Shown in pieces: positions 1-5,667 of a stretch of 15,747 nucleotides of DNA (position 1 is its first letter; each line of letters opens with the position of its first letter). The DNA is taken from the NCBI GenBank assembly GCA_023229135.1, contig JALNZT010000060.1:1-15747 (forward strand). The letters run 5' to 3'. This DNA is from Bacteroidales bacterium. GTDB taxonomy: Bacteria > Bacteroidota > Bacteroidia > Bacteroidales > F082. Both the position numbers and the translations under genes were made by a program. The notes under the pieces are model-generated. The model ran no database searches. It was given only the letters and a program-made list of their open reading frames with translations, and was not told the origin of the DNA.

Positions 1-7
1 ATTTTTT

Positions 8-146
8 GCTGGCGCGGATTTCCGAATCCGTGCCAAAACATATCAGCAGAACCAGCAATAAATTTATCTCGGTTCAAAATGTAAAATACAACTGTTTAGA
101 AAAGTAGTATTATTTGAGGCACGAATCTGGAGATTCGCGCCAGCGG
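8..146. repeat. ~140 bp inverted-terminus element, copy 1
   Basis: First of three near-identical copies in this window (others at 220-361 and 1144-1284). The ends are imperfect inverted repeats of about 29 bp, CTGGCGCGGATT... at the left and ...CGCGCCAG at the right. They enclose a conserved AT-rich core of roughly 80 bp containing CTCGGTTCAAAATG and ACTGTTTAG. The outermost two bases seen in the other copies (CC) are TT here, so this copy's left edge is slightly degraded or misplaced. No open reading frame of note lies inside. The form is that of a non-autonomous mobile element or a large palindromic intergenic repeat. No target duplication is visible. Confidence 0.85.
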
Positions 147-157
147 TGTTTATGCAT

Positions 158-204
158 GTCAGGGCGCGACTAATAAGACATCGTCAAAATAGTCGCACCC
201 TGAC
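158..204. repeat. Inverted repeat (hairpin) between element copies 1 and 2
   Basis: Arms at 158-172 (GTCAGGGCGCGACTA) and 190-204 (TAGTCGCACCCTGAC) are complementary at 14 of 15 positions, with a 17-base loop. The sequence differs from the flanking ~140 bp elements. There is no T-run on either side, so it does not look like a terminator. It may be a second, shorter palindromic repeat family, or a spacer that carries its own structure. Confidence 0.75.
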
Positions 205-219
205 TGGGTTCAGAACCCT

Positions 220-361
220 CCGCTGGCGCGGATTTCCGAATCCGTGCCAAACCATATCAGCAAAAACCAGTAATAGATTTATCTCGGTTCAAAATGTAAA
301 ACACAACTGTTTAGAGAAGTAGTATTATTTGAGGCACGAATCCGGAGATTCGCGCCAGCGG
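220..361. repeat. ~140 bp inverted-terminus element, copy 2
   Basis: Complete copy beginning CCGCTGGCGCGG and ending CGCGCCAGCGG. It differs from copy 1 at only a handful of positions plus one single-base indel in the core (around 265), so divergence is low and the copies spread recently or are kept similar by recombination. It has the same orientation as copies 1 and 3. From here to the toxin gene (362-425) nothing recognisable is present. Confidence 0.88.
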
Positions 362-425
362 TGTCTTCATCTATATATATAAGGTAATCAACCATAAAGC
401 ACTATGCATCGCGGCCACCGGCTTT

Positions 426-882
426 TCATTTTTGCTTTTCCCTGATTAACAATTCTTGATACAATTCCTCTGTTTTGATTACATTTTTGTATCCTTTATT
501 TTTAAGCCCATTGAGCAGTTTCAAGTCGCCAGTCCATAATATTACCTTTCACAAAATCAGAAACTGCAACAAAAATTGTATCATCAACATCAATATCTTG
601 GCAAAGCAGTTCCGCACTTCTGTATATTTCTGACGGGATTAAAGAATGATTAAGAATGGTAATATTTCTGAGAATTAAACTATAAGTCTCAATGAATTCA
701 TCATCAGAGAGTTTTCCGATAGATTTAATTTTCGCTTTATGCTGGAATATTTCAAATCTAACATACTCAGGCGAATAAAAGTCAAAATAAGCTTTCCCGT
801 TTATTAAAATTTGACCAATTCTACTATTGGTATTTAGTAGCGCACTAAACACAATGTTTGTATCTACAATGATTTTAGTCAT
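426..882 (-). pseudogene. PIN-domain (VapC-like) toxin, frameshifted near the C-terminus
   Basis: This would be a PIN-fold ribonuclease toxin of a type II toxin-antitoxin pair. The N-terminus reads MTKIIVDTNIVFSALLN with the first catalytic Asp at residue 7; other likely acidic ligands are E44 and the DIDVDD cluster at 96-101. The open frame from 882 ends at 502 (126 residues) with an atypical tail, MDWRLETAQWA. From about base 539 the frame one base on continues the family C-terminus, starting LWTGDLKLLNGLKNKG, and runs 37 codons to a TGA at 426-428. The joined product would be about 151 residues. A net one-base insertion near 536-543 therefore removes the WTGD motif, whose Asp is the last acidic active-site residue. 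No slippery homopolymer is present, so programmed frameshifting is unlikely. The start overlaps the antitoxin stop by 8 bp. Confidence 0.82.
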
Positions 883-1084
883 TAAGTCCTAATTCTTTTT
901 TAGTCCTATCCCAACGACCTTTTTTAACTTCGTTTAGGAGTTCACCAATGTCCTCTTCTGAGGCAGTCGATTTAGAAGTTAACTCTTCGTACCTCAGATA
1001 GTCAAGGATTGCCTGAATTCGTGAGGTTTTAGTTCCAGCAGAAAACCTGACCAGTATTTCGTTATTTTGTCTTTCTACTTTCAT
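875..1084 (-). CDS. Antitoxin partner of the PIN toxin (69 aa)
   Basis: Small protein that should bind and neutralise the PIN toxin encoded immediately downstream, and probably represses the pair. The sequence begins MKVERQNNEILVRFSAGTKT and has a central helical stretch (SRIQAILDYLRYEEL) and a charged C-terminus with KKGRWDRTKKELG. This layout is typical of the small Bacteroidota antitoxins found before PIN-family toxins. I chose ATG 1084 over the in-frame ATG at 1174 because residues 1-11 of the longer reading (MARIRKSAPAE) are translated from the end of repeat copy 3, and the following stretch is an A-rich leader. The last 8 bp overlap the toxin start, which implies translational coupling. 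A CAAAATTA at 1097-1104 (TAATTTTG on the minus strand) is a fitting -7 box. Confidence 0.75.
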   Translation of the reverse strand: MKVERQNNEILVRFSAGTKTSRIQAILDYLRYEELTSKSTASEEDIGELLNEVKKGRWDRTKKELGLND

Positions 1085-1096
1085 TTCTTTTTTTTT

Positions 1097-1104
1097 CAAA
1101 ATTA
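1097..1104 (-). promoter_or_regulatory. Putative -7 box for the antitoxin-toxin pair
   Basis: TAATTTTG on the minus strand fits the Bacteroidota -7 consensus TAnnTTTG and lies 12 bp upstream of the antitoxin ATG. No TTG is found at the expected -33 distance. The sequence upstream of about 1144 is repeat copy 3, so the element lies just beyond the promoter. Confidence 0.4.
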
Positions 1105-1143
1105 CAAAAAAAACAGATGGTTTATTTATTTGCTTGCTTACCT

Positions 1144-1300
1144 CCGCTGGCGCGGATTTCCGAATCCGTGCCAAAACATATCAGCAGAATCAGCAATAAA
1201 TTAATCTCGGTTCAAAATGTAAAATACAACTGTTTAGAGAAGTAGTATTATTTGAGGCACGAATCCGGAAATCCGCGCCAGCGGAGATTCGCGCTAGCGG
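1144..1300. repeat. ~140 bp inverted-terminus element, copy 3, with duplicated right end
   Basis: The complete copy occupies 1144-1284. Its right end (1256-1284) matches the inverted left end at about 27 of 29 positions, the most symmetric of the three. Directly after it, 1285-1300 reads AGATTCGCGCTAGCGG, a near-perfect repeat of the right terminus found in copies 1 and 2 (AGATTCGCGCCAGCGG). So a second, partial right end is appended, as if two copies had recombined or the terminus had been duplicated. It separates the toxin-antitoxin pair from the divergent amylase gene. Confidence 0.87.
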
Positions 1301-1372
1301 CAATTGCAAACGGTTGCAGCACTTTAAATACTAAAATACCTTAACGCCTACCCCAAACCATTCCTAAAGCCT

Positions 1373-1380
1373 TATCTTTG
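1373..1380 (+). promoter_or_regulatory. Putative -7 box for the GH13 gene
   Basis: TATCTTTG matches the Bacteroidota -7 consensus TAnnTTTG, 49 bp upstream of the chosen ATG at 1430. No clear TTG is seen at the -33 position, so the promoter is weak or needs an activator. The rest of 1301-1429 holds nothing else recognisable. Confidence 0.45.
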
Positions 1381-1429
1381 AATCGCTAATAATACGATCA
1401 CCCAGGCTAAACCCTTAATACCATTGATC

Positions 1430-4231
1430 ATGTCTAAAATAAACAGCCTTTTTCTATTTCTCATTTTAGGTTTTATCATGCCACTTCAGGCACAGCTAAT
1501 CACCGCTGACCCTACATTTCCGAATGATAATGAAGCCGTAACTATCACATTTTTTGCCAACGAAGGAAATGGCGGCCTGGCTGGATACACCGGCGATGTG
1601 TATGTGCATTCGGGCGTTATCACCAATAACAGTGGCAGCAACTCCGATTGGAAATATGTAATTTCCGACTGGGGAGAAAACATCCCGAAAGCCAAATTAA
1701 CACGTATTGCTACAGATACTTATACATTAAGTATAACACCCAATATCAGAAGTTTTTATGGTGTTCCGGCGGCTGAAACTATCGAGAAGATGGCTTTTGT
1801 TTTCCGCTCTGCTACTCAAATAAATGGAAGTTATCTCGAAGGTAAAACTGCCGAAAACGGCGATATTTTCTATAACGTTGGGCTTTCCGTAAATTTTATA
1901 ACACCCGCCTCACCTTTGGTGTTCATCGAAGAAAATGAAAGCCTCCCCATAGAAGCTTTTTCAGGTAGTGCAGATTCGTTAAAACTTTACCTCAACAATA
2001 ACTTGCTTAGCTCAACAACGTCTAATACTATTAGTTATACCATACCTGCTGGCAGCACAGGAAGCAATAAAGTGAAAGCCATTGCACTCACAAGCACGGA
2101 AATGGTAGCCGACAGTTTTACGTATTTTGTTCGCCCTCAAGTGCCAACAGCCAGCCTACCCGAAAACGTGATTGAAGGCATCAATTATATCAACGACTCC
2201 ACGGTAATCCTGGCACTTTACGCGCCTTATAAAGAATACGTGTTTGCCATTGGCGACTTCAACAACTGGGATTTAAGCACAGAAAATTACATGAATCGTA
2301 CACCCGATCAAAGCTATTACTGGCTGGAAATCACAAATCTGGAGCCGGGACGCGAATATGTTTATCAATACTTTGTTGACGGCAATCTGCGCATAGCCGA
2401 TCCATATACCGAAAAAGTACTCGATCCGTGGAACGATAGCGGAATACCAAGCTCAACCTATCCAAACCTACTGCCTTATCCCGAAGGAAAAACTTCAGGT
2501 ATTGTCTCTATTTTTCAAACTTCCAAAGTAGCTTACGAATGGGAAATCACTGATTTTGAAGCACCTTCTCCTGAAGAATTGGTGATCTACGAATTACATA
2601 TCCGTGATTTTGTTGGCACACGTGCCATAAAAACAGTGATGGATACCCTCGATTATTTGCAGCGTCTGGGCATAAATGCCATAGAACTGATGCCCATTAA
2701 CGAGTTTGAAGGCAATAATTCCTGGGGCTACAATCCTTCCTTTTATTTTGCGCCAGACAAAGCTTATGGTACCGAAAACGACTACAAAAGATTTATCGAC
2801 GAATGTCACAAACGTGGTATGGCTGTAATCCTCGACATGGTTTTGAACCATTCTTACGGACAATCGCCTTTGGTGCAGCTTTATTTCGACCCAACTGCCG
2901 GGGAATACGGTCAACCAACGGCTCAAAACCCCTGGTATAATGAGGTTTGTCCGCATGAGCCTTATTGCTGGGGATACGATTTTGACCACGAAAGTGCTCA
3001 AACCAAAAAATTTATCGACCGTGTAAACCGCTTCTGGATAGAGCATTACAAGATTGACGGCTACCGCTTCGACTTTACCAAAGGATTTAGTAATGTAGCG
3101 GGCGATGGCAGCGCATACAACAGCCAGCGGATTGCTATTTTAAAACGTATGGCGGATGTTATCTGGGAAACCGATTCGGACAGTTATGTTATTCTGGAAC
3201 ATTTCGCAGCCAATAGCGAAGAAAAAGAATTGTCAGCATACGGCATGATGCTTTGGGGAAATTTGAACCACAATTACAACGAAGCCACAATGGGATATCT
3301 GCCGGAATCGAATTTTTCGGGAATAAGCTATAAACAACGTGGCTGGAGTCAAGCACACCTGGTGGGCTATATGGAAAGCCACGACGAAGAGCGCCAGATG
3401 TTTAAAAACATTACTTATGGAAACCAAAGCAATCCATACCATGATGTGCGAAAAATTAACGTTGCCGTGAAACGCAATGCTGCTGCGGCCGCCATGTTTT
3501 TGCTGGTGCCGGGACCAAAAATGATTTGGCAGTTTGGCGAGTTGGGCTATGACGTGAGCATCGACTACGATTGCCGCGTATGTCCTAAGCCCATCCGATG
3601 GAATTATCAAAACAACTGGGACAGGCGCTTGCTTTACAATTATTACAGCGAATTGATTGCGCTAAAAAAATCGCATGAAGTTTTCAATACTGATAATTTT
3701 ACGCTGGATGCAAGTGGTGCGGGCAAAAAACTTCGGCTTTTTAACGATGATATGTCAGTTATTGTGGTGAGTAATTTTGACATAAACGGCATTGACATCG
3801 ATCCGGGATTTTATGAAACCGGCTGGTGGTATGATTATTTCAACAACGATTCAATAAACGTAAGCGACGAAGCTATGACAATAAGACTGGAAGCCGGTGA
3901 ATTTAAAGTGTTTAGTAACAAACGTCTGCAAACACCTCATTTTGTTGATCTTTCTGAGATAAATACCACTAAAAACTCACCACTGAATTTTTATCCCAAT
4001 CCCGGCAATGGTGATTTTAGCTTGTCAATCAATTTGGCTACACCATCAGTTGTTGAAATAGCCATTTATAATCTTTCGGGTCAACTGGTAAGCCGTGTTG
4101 ATGCACGAAAGTTATTATCCGGCAGGCACGAAATTACAGTAAAGCTGGATGAAAATTTGAGCAACGGCATCTACATCAGCAAAGTGGCGATTGATAACAG
4201 CCGTTATGTAAATAAGTTGATAAAAAAATAG
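1430..4231 (+). CDS. Secreted GH13 alpha-amylase-family glycosidase with CBM48-like module and T9SS sorting domain
   Basis: Extracellular or surface enzyme acting on alpha-glucans such as starch or glycogen. Residues 1-21 form a signal peptide ending PLQAQ. About 22-150 is a beta-rich module (GNGGLAGYTGDVYVHSG...) that I recall from other Bacteroidota amylases. About 245-335 resembles CBM48/isoamylase N-terminal modules (FAIGDFNNWD, YQYFVDG). The GH13 barrel runs from about 382 to 750: region I DMVLNH (D469, H474), nucleophile D548 in YRFDFTKGF, acid/base E590 in VILEHF, and third acid D652 in ESHDEER. All three catalytic acids are present, so it should be active. The C-terminus (about 855-933) is a type A T9SS sorting domain with FYPNPGNGDF and a final YVNKLIKK. 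An in-frame TTG at 1424 precedes the ATG, but the ATG starting MSKINSLFLF gives the normal signal peptide. The substrate bond (1,4 or 1,6) cannot be decided here. Confidence 0.93.
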   Translation: MSKINSLFLFLILGFIMPLQAQLITADPTFPNDNEAVTITFFANEGNGGLAGYTGDVYVHSGVITNNSGSNSDWKYVISDWGENIPKAKLTRIATDTYTLSITPNIRSFYGVPAAETIEKMAFVFRSATQINGSYLEGKTAENGDIFYNVGLSVNFITPASPLVFIEENESLPIEAFSGSADSLKLYLNNNLLSSTTSNTISYTIPAGSTGSNKVKAIALTSTEMVADSFTYFVRPQVPTASLPENVIEGINYINDSTVILALYAPYKEYVFAIGDFNNWDLSTENYMNRTPDQSYYWLEITNLEPGREYVYQYFVDGNLRIADPYTEKVLDPWNDSGIPSSTYPNLLPYPEGKTSGIVSIFQTSKVAYEWEITDFEAPSPEELVIYELHIRDFVGTRAIKTVMDTLDYLQRLGINAIELMPINEFEGNNSWGYNPSFYFAPDKAYGTENDYKRFIDECHKRGMAVILDMVLNHSYGQSPLVQLYFDPTAGEYGQPTAQNPWYNEVCPHEPYCWGYDFDHESAQTKKFIDRVNRFWIEHYKIDGYRFDFTKGFSNVAGDGSAYNSQRIAILKRMADVIWETDSDSYVILEHFAANSEEKELSAYGMMLWGNLNHNYNEATMGYLPESNFSGISYKQRGWSQAHLVGYMESHDEERQMFKNITYGNQSNPYHDVRKINVAVKRNAAAAAMFLLVPGPKMIWQFGELGYDVSIDYDCRVCPKPIRWNYQNNWDRRLLYNYYSELIALKKSHEVFNTDNFTLDASGAGKKLRLFNDDMSVIVVSNFDINGIDIDPGFYETGWWYDYFNNDSINVSDEAMTIRLEAGEFKVFSNKRLQTPHFVDLSEINTTKNSPLNFYPNPGNGDFSLSINLATPSVVEIAIYNLSGQLVSRVDARKLLSGRHEITVKLDENLSNGIYISKVAIDNSRYVNKLIKK

Positions 4232-4264
4232 CTTTCAGCAAAGGCTAAAAGCTACTTTTTTTTT
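4222..4264. terminator. Bidirectional rho-independent terminator overlapping the GH13 stop codon
   Basis: Arms 4229-4239 and 4244-4254 pair over 11 positions with one A-C mismatch, around the tetraloop AAAG. The left arm begins with the TAG stop codon itself. On the plus strand nine Ts follow (4256-4264). On the minus strand seven Ts follow (complement of A4222-4228). It can therefore end both the GH13 transcript and the convergent lipoprotein transcript. Confidence 0.85.
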
Positions 4265-4280
4265 ATAATCGTAGATGTTT

Positions 4281-4676
4281 TTAACTGTTGCTTTGCGAGC
4301 AAAAATCACTGCTTTCATAGGAGGAGTTTGGGGTTGTCGCCTTATATGAAACTTTTATAGATCCATTGGTCGTGTTCCCTTTTGCTCCGGCCTGCATCGT
4401 TTTCTGGGAAGTAAGCGTTACTTGTATTTCTGTTGGTAGTGTTGGGTTTTGAACTTCCACTTTACCGGTTTCGTCATAATAGAAAAAGCTTGTTACTTTA
4501 GCATCTCCGGTGCTTTCAAGCTTGTAAGTTACGAGTATACTGTCTTCCGAAAATTCAGTAGTTGCTGTTTCTAAATTACAGCTTAATGCGTTCACTTTAT
4601 CGTCCTTTTTACAAGCCGAAAGCGAGACAAAAAGTATCAAGGATAGTATCCAGATTGATTTAATAGATAATTTCAT
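4281..4676 (-). CDS. Small predicted lipoprotein (131 aa), function unknown
   Basis: Exported lipoprotein: a hydrophobic N-terminal segment ends in the lipobox LSAC, with lipidated Cys22 followed by KKDD. The mature part (about 110 residues) is Ser/Thr-rich with alternating polar and hydrophobic residues, suggesting a beta-sandwich. It contains two further cysteines, one near its start (LSCNLE) and one near its end (DFCSQ), which could form a disulfide tying the termini. I do not recognise a family. It lies 53 bp downstream of the OsmC-family gene on the same strand with no terminator in between, so it may be co-transcribed with it. Its 3' end converges on the GH13 gene and shares the bidirectional terminator. 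Confidence 0.8.
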   Translation of the reverse strand: MKLSIKSIWILSLILFVSLSACKKDDKVNALSCNLETATTEFSEDSILVTYKLESTGDAKVTSFFYYDETGKVEVQNPTLPTEIQVTLTSQKTMQAGAKGNTTNGSIKVSYKATTPNSSYESSDFCSQSNS

Positions 4677-4729
4677 AATTTATTGTTTAATGAATAGTTG
4701 AAAATTGGTGATTTGAAATTTGAACAGTT

Positions 4730-5140
4730 TCAATCCTTAAAAATAAGCTTAACATCCTGTTTCAGCTCGGGATGCAAGCTTAAAGCTACCGGACATGTTT
4801 TAGAAATTACTTCTAAAATCTTTTTTTGTTTTGAAGTGTAAACTATGTCTGGAAAGGTGATCTGTATTTGTACTTCGCTGATGCGGCGTGGGTTTGATGA
4901 CATGATTTTGGTGATTTCGGCTGTAGCTCCGTCGATAGAGAATTGATGTTCGCGGGCTGAAATCCCCATGATTGTGAGCATACAGCTTGACAGTGCTGAA
5001 GCCACCAGATCGGTTGGAGAAAACGCCTCTCCTTTGCCTTTATTATCCACTGGAGCGTCTGTTATCACAGATTCACCTGATTGCAAATGCGTCATCTTGG
5101 TGCGTAAATCGCTGATATAAATTGTTTTAGCAGTTTTCAT
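4730..5140 (-). CDS. OsmC/Ohr-family thiol peroxidase-like protein (136 aa)
   Basis: Cytoplasmic protein of the OsmC/Ohr family, whose characterised members reduce organic hydroperoxides using two cysteines. Both are present: C53 in the motif SALSSCMLTIMG and C116 in SKTCPVALSLHPE, the usual positions for a protein of this length. The preceding GEAFSPTDLVASAL is the conserved central helix start. Members of this subgroup, with the ISEVQIQITFP strand and KTCPVALSLHPE tail, are usually annotated only as OsmC family, so the substrate is not certain. A terminator for the upstream minus-strand gene lies between them (5185-5217), so this gene likely has its own promoter in 5141-5184, although no convincing -7 box was found there. 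Confidence 0.9.
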   Translation of the reverse strand: MKTAKTIYISDLRTKMTHLQSGESVITDAPVDNKGKGEAFSPTDLVASALSSCMLTIMGISAREHQFSIDGATAEITKIMSSNPRRISEVQIQITFPDIVYTSKQKKILEVISKTCPVALSLHPELKQDVKLIFKD

Positions 5141-5184
5141 AATGAAGTTTTAGCAGATAAAGTTAAATTCCAAAAATTATTTTT

Positions 5185-5217
5185 AAAAAAAAGCCTCCCG
5201 ATATCACATCGGAAGGC
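5185..5217 (-). terminator. Rho-independent terminator of the Cys/Lys-rich protein gene
   Basis: Stem arms 5193-5202 (GCCTCCCGAT) and 5208-5217 (ATCGGAAGGC) pair at 9 of 10 positions around a 5-base loop. Read on the minus strand, eight Ts follow (complement of A5185-5192). It lies 36 bp past the stop of the upstream gene and separates it from the OsmC-family gene. Confidence 0.88.
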
Positions 5218-5253
5218 CCAAACCAAATTAAAACAAAACGTTGGGATAAAAAA

Positions 5254-5514
5254 TTATTTCTTATCTGCTTTCTTATCATCCTTGCAAGCTTCACTTGTTG
5301 CTTTAGGCTCGCAGCAGGAGGTTTTTTTGTCAGAACATTCTGTTTTCTTGTCAGAACATTCAGATTTCTTTGTCTTTTTATCTTTTTTGACCTTTTTTTC
5401 TCCGTCCATCATTTTTACTACAACGGCATTGTCAGCTGCTACGGCTGTTTGCATAGTTGCTGTTCCGAAAGCAAAAAAGGCAAAGAAAGAAAGTACTAAT
5501 GCGAATTTTTTCAT
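5254..5514 (-). CDS. Small exported Cys/Lys-rich protein (86 aa), function unknown
   Basis: The product begins with a signal peptide (MKKFALVLSFFAFFAFG...TAVAA) and has a mature part of about 57 residues dominated by Lys, Asp and Cys. It contains a duplicated SECSDKKTECSDKKT unit and an SCCEP motif, giving five cysteines in all. Low-complexity Cys/Lys proteins like this may bind metal or act as thiol-rich periplasmic buffers, but that is inference; I recognise no family. I chose ATG 5514 because it opens the signal peptide; an in-frame ATG at 5565 would add 17 residues without any signal character. The gene is divergent from the RprX-like kinase, and the shared intergenic region carries the TGTTAA array, so it is a candidate target of that two-component system. 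Confidence 0.75.
   Translation of the reverse strand: MKKFALVLSFFAFFAFGTATMQTAVAADNAVVVKMMDGEKKVKKDKKTKKSECSDKKTECSDKKTSCCEPKATSEACKDDKKADKK
5329..5370 (-). repeat. Two tandem 21 bp units inside the Cys/Lys-rich gene
   Basis: 5329-5349 and 5350-5370 both begin GTCAGAACATTC and end TTTCTT, differing at only a few positions. In the protein this is the repeated seven-residue unit KKT/SECSD. It suggests recent expansion by slippage, so copy number may vary between strains. Confidence 0.85.
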
Positions 5515-5544
5515 AGCTAGTTTTTTTATATATTTTTGATAGGC

Positions 5545-5552
5545 CAAAAGTA
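5545..5552 (-). promoter_or_regulatory. -7 box for the Cys/Lys-rich gene
   Basis: TACTTTTG on the minus strand matches TAnnTTTG and lies 30 bp upstream of the ATG at 5514. A TTTG at 5571-5568 is only 15 nt further upstream, shorter than the usual 17-23 spacing. A suboptimal -33 is consistent with activation from the adjacent TGTTAA array, which begins 22 bp upstream. Confidence 0.55.
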
Positions 5553-5573
5553 ATGGCACTTGCAATCCAAAGT

Positions 5574-5611
5574 TGTTAAGGAACTGTTAATAACTGTTAA
5601 CGAAATGTTAA
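5574..5611. promoter_or_regulatory. Array of four helically phased TGTTAA direct repeats
   Basis: TGTTAA occurs at 5574, 5585, 5595 and 5606, a spacing of 11, 10 and 11 bp, i.e. one site per DNA turn on the same face. Tandem hexamers at this spacing are the classic layout of OmpR/PhoB-family binding sites; the reverse complement TTAACA is like the Bacillus PhoP box. The array sits between the divergent Cys/Lys-rich gene and the kinase gene, and the RprY-like regulator encoded downstream is of the right DNA-binding family. That this regulator binds here is inference. Confidence 0.6.
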
Positions 5612-5638
5612 ATAATTAAGAATGAACCTTAACCTAAC

Positions 5639-5646
5639 TACATTTA
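5639..5646 (+). promoter_or_regulatory. Imperfect -7 box for the kinase-regulator operon
   Basis: TACATTTA matches TAnnTTTG except at the last base and lies 21 bp upstream of the ATG at 5668. No TTG lies at the -33 distance. The last TGTTAA of the array is 27 bp upstream, where an activator would be expected to sit. Confidence 0.35.
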
Positions 5647-5667
5647 TGCCCTGTAACCCTCTATAGA

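Noticed and set aside
8..361. Repeat pair as a CRISPR-like array
   Set aside because: The repeats are ~140 bp, far longer than CRISPR repeats, only two are adjacent, the third is 780 bp away, and there are no cas genes.
1300..1320. GCAATTGC palindrome and doubled TTGCA after repeat copy 3
   Set aside because: It is too short to separate from chance, and there is no match at the other copies' flanks to suggest a target site.
1424..1429. TTG start two codons before the GH13 ATG
   Set aside because: The ATG at 1430 gives a standard signal peptide, and the two extra residues add nothing.
2594..3046. 150-codon minus-strand open frame inside the GH13 gene
   Set aside because: It lies opposite the conserved catalytic domain and its translation shows no domain or signal, so it is a shadow frame.
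5282..5539. 85-codon plus-strand open frame over the Cys/Lys-rich gene
   Set aside because: It is the antisense of a low-complexity gene; its Ser/Phe-rich translation mirrors the Lys codons opposite, and no promoter or start context supports it.
5514..5565. Longer N-terminus for the Cys/Lys-rich protein
   Set aside because: It would place 17 residues before a clean MKK-type signal peptide and start upstream of the TACTTTTG promoter box, so the transcript would not contain it.
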